Position numbers and translations under genes: made by a program | Part shown: piece after piece, positions 12,739-14,576 of the stretch | How positions within the stretch are numbered: position 1 is the stretch's first letter | How the letters are laid out: every line of letters starts with the position of its first letter | The notes under the pieces: model-generated | Told to the model about the DNA's origin: nothing | The model's input: only the letters and a program-made list of their open reading frames with translations | The model's database searches: none | NCBI GenBank assembly: GCA_910584915.1 | Contig: CAJUDM010000030.1 | Span: 39,124-53,699 of the forward strand | Origin: an uncultured Lachnospiraceae bacterium | GTDB taxonomy: Bacteria; Bacillota; Clostridia; Lachnospirales; Lachnospiraceae | Length of the DNA: 14,576 bases | Direction of reading: 5' to 3'

Positions 12739-13635
12739 CTACTTTCTGGTCAATTCATCTATGATCCTTACCAGGTTACCGATTTCCGGTTTTGACAGCT
12801 GGACATTTGCACCGAGCGCCTCACCTTTTCTTTTCATTTCATCATTTACCAGAGATGAGAAAATAATGATCGGAATATCCGCTGTCTCCGGGTCCTCTTT
12901 TACAAGCTTCGTCAAGCGGTGTCCATCCATGAGCGGCATCTCAATATCCGTGATAATACACTGTACATGGTCCTTCAGCGTACCATCCTTCTTACAATCC
13001 TGGATAACATCATATGCCTCCTGTCCATTTTTCGTATGTATCAGATTCTGATAGCCCGCCTTTTTCAGGGAATCCACGATCAATTTATTCAATAATACAG
13101 AATCTTCCGCTATCAGGATCGGTACATCACTTCTTTCCCGTTCTCCCAGCTCATCAATATCCGTGATCTTCAATCCCGTCTCAGGATTGATATCAGAAAC
13201 TATTTTTTCAAAATCAAGAATAATGATCAGTTTATTATCATATTTAATGATACCGGTGGAAATCCCCTCTTCTGTAGTACTGACCGTCGCATCAGGTTTA
13301 ATGATATCTCTCCAGGATACTCTGTGTATTCCTACCACATTATCTACATGGAAGGCAATATCCAGTTTATTAAAATTCGTTATGATAAATAAGCCCGACG
13401 CGCTGCATTCCCCTCTCTGAAGGCAGTTCTTTAAATCAATCGCCGTGATCATTGTTTCACGCGGCATAAAAATCCCTTCTATGCTCGGGTGGGCATTAGG
13501 CACCGGAGTTACCGGCTGGTAAGTAATAATCTCTTTTACCTTTGCCACATTGATCCCGTAAGAATTTCCGTCTAAAATGAATTCCAAAACTTCCAGCTCG
13601 TTTGTTCCGTTCTCCAATAAAATCTTAGTATCCAT
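12739..13635 (-). CDS. cheV: CheV: CheW-like coupling domain fused to a response-regulator receiver domain
   Basis: This chemotaxis adaptor links receptors to CheA through its CheW-like domain (about 14-150), and its receiver domain (about 171-297) is phosphorylated by CheA for adaptation. CheW features include EFILDGNSYGINVAKVKEII and PSIEGIFMPRETMITAIDL. The receiver has acidic pocket E176-D177, phospho-acceptor D230 in IITDIEMPLMDG, S260 and K282 in LSKPE, all intact. The frame is open upstream to 13716, but the ATG at 13635 is preferred: GAGG lies six bases before it (13642-13645), and the extra N-terminal residues look non-coding. Length 298 aa is typical of CheV. No other chemotaxis or flagellar gene is nearby, so receptor partners are unknown. 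Transcription probably starts in the AT-rich stretch 13648-13658 and ends at the terminator 12689-12725. Confidence 0.94.
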   Translation of the reverse strand: MDTKILLENGTNELEVLEFILDGNSYGINVAKVKEIITYQPVTPVPNAHPSIEGIFMPRETMITAIDLKNCLQRGECSASGLFIITNFNKLDIAFHVDNVVGIHRVSWRDIIKPDATVSTTEEGISTGIIKYDNKLIIILDFEKIVSDINPETGLKITDIDELGERERSDVPILIAEDSVLLNKLIVDSLKKAGYQNLIHTKNGQEAYDVIQDCKKDGTLKDHVQCIITDIEMPLMDGHRLTKLVKEDPETADIPIIIFSSLVNDEMKRKGEALGANVQLSKPEIGNLVRIIDELTRK

Positions 13636-13647
13636 ATTCCACCTCAC

Positions 13648-13691
13648 ATTATAGTATAACTTATGAGAAGATGCGCAGCAGATTCTCATAA
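13648..13691 (-). promoter_or_regulatory. cheV upstream region: -10 candidates plus a perfect 9-bp dyad
   Basis: Minus-strand TATACT (13658-13653) and TATAAT (13653-13648) are candidate -10 boxes; no convincing -35 is seen. TTATGAGAA (13661-13669) and TTCTCATAA (13683-13691) form a perfect inverted repeat with a 13-base centre, lying across the expected -35/spacer region, as an operator would. A second, GC-only hairpin (GGCGCG 13694-13699, CGCGCC 13705-13710) adjoins it. No sigma-D consensus was recognised. Confidence 0.4.
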
Positions 13692-13749
13692 AGGGCGCGC
13701 TTCCCGCGCCGCACAATCTATTACAATTATATCACAGCATTTTAAAATT

Positions 13750-13794
13750 GCATACTACCAAAAAATAAAAAAGAAGCGAAACCGCTTCTTTTTT
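13750..13794 (-). terminator. Strong intrinsic terminator of the rRNA operon
   Basis: AAGAAGCG (13771-13778) and CGCTTCTT (13783-13790) with a four-base loop form a stem extendable by A-T pairs (13767-13770 with 13791-13794). On the minus strand it is followed by a T-rich tail (13770-13760). T runs lie on both sides, so it could act in both directions. It lies about 125 bases past the 23S rRNA end and shields cheV from rRNA transcription. Confidence 0.9.
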
Positions 13795-13851
13795 TATCTC
13801 TTGTATATTAAATTACTTTCGCCTTATGTACTTCTACAATTCTCTTTTGCA

Positions 13852-13875
13852 TTTTGAGGGCCTGTCCCCTCAAAA
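13852..13875. other. Perfect 9-bp stem-loop in the 23S 3' spacer
   Basis: TTTTGAGGG (13852-13860) and CCCTCAAAA (13867-13875) flank a six-base loop. It lies 44 bases beyond the 23S 3' end on the transcribed strand and has no T tail, so an RNA-processing role is likelier than termination. No 5S rRNA or tRNA sequence was recognised anywhere in 13636-13918. Confidence 0.5.
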
Positions 13876-13918
13876 CCGAACACTGAATCTTTCCATCCCT
13901 GCCAAGGCCTTCCTTCCT

Positions 13919-14576
<658 letters not shown>

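Noticed and set aside
13636..13716. Longer CheV with 27 extra N-terminal residues.
   Set aside because: That stretch holds the probable promoter and dyad, and the ATG at 13635 has its own ribosome binding site.

Overview
The window reads as chromosome of a low-to-mid GC, Gram-positive anaerobe of the class Clostridia, most likely a Lachnospiraceae member. The evidence is a CIRCE-controlled groES-groEL operon, a SpoVB-type flippase, a BlaI / M56-peptidase pair whose peptidase ends in a DUF4825-like domain, a CheV protein, and strong GGAGG ribosome binding sites throughout. The placement rests on gene families recognised by eye, not on a search. I see no phage, insertion sequence, CRISPR array or obvious genomic island. 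Most of the window is core-genome housekeeping.

Layout. (1) 1-2128, minus strand: the groES-groEL chaperonin operon with a clear promoter, a perfect CIRCE operator and a terminator-like hairpin. (2) 2289-4966, plus strand: a SpoVB/MurJ-superfamily flippase, then a class I DAHP synthase gene with its own promoter and a distinctive 3' hairpin. (3) 4982-7526, plus strand: a structured intergenic stretch, then a blaI-like repressor and a blaR1-like membrane metallopeptidase, preceded by a large palindromic operator that embraces promoter and ribosome binding site. (4) 7668-12573, minus strand: a compact gene row, read as divergent sirtuin-like protein, 636-aa membrane-anchored repeat protein, hisH, hisF, ung. 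(5) 12689-13691, minus strand: cheV with a strong terminator and an upstream dyad. (6) 13750-14576, minus strand: the 3' end of a 23S rRNA gene followed by a strong terminator, with no 5S gene between them.

How the genes work together. GroES and GroEL form one folding machine repressed by HrcA at CIRCE. BlaI and the M56 peptidase should form a sensor-protease/repressor switch, but the peptidase has no penicillin-binding sensor domain, so its signal is unknown. HisH and HisF form the two-subunit imidazole glycerol phosphate synthase. They are separated from the other his genes and sit in a row with two poorly understood proteins and a DNA-repair enzyme.

The least ordinary things are: two 3' hairpins (after groEL and after the DAHP synthase gene) that share an AAGCTTGCTT loop although their stems are unrelated; a near-perfect 108-bp tandem duplication inside the 636-aa gene, whose end overlaps hisH; a sirtuin-like protein with Cys where the catalytic His should be; and the rRNA operon end without 5S.
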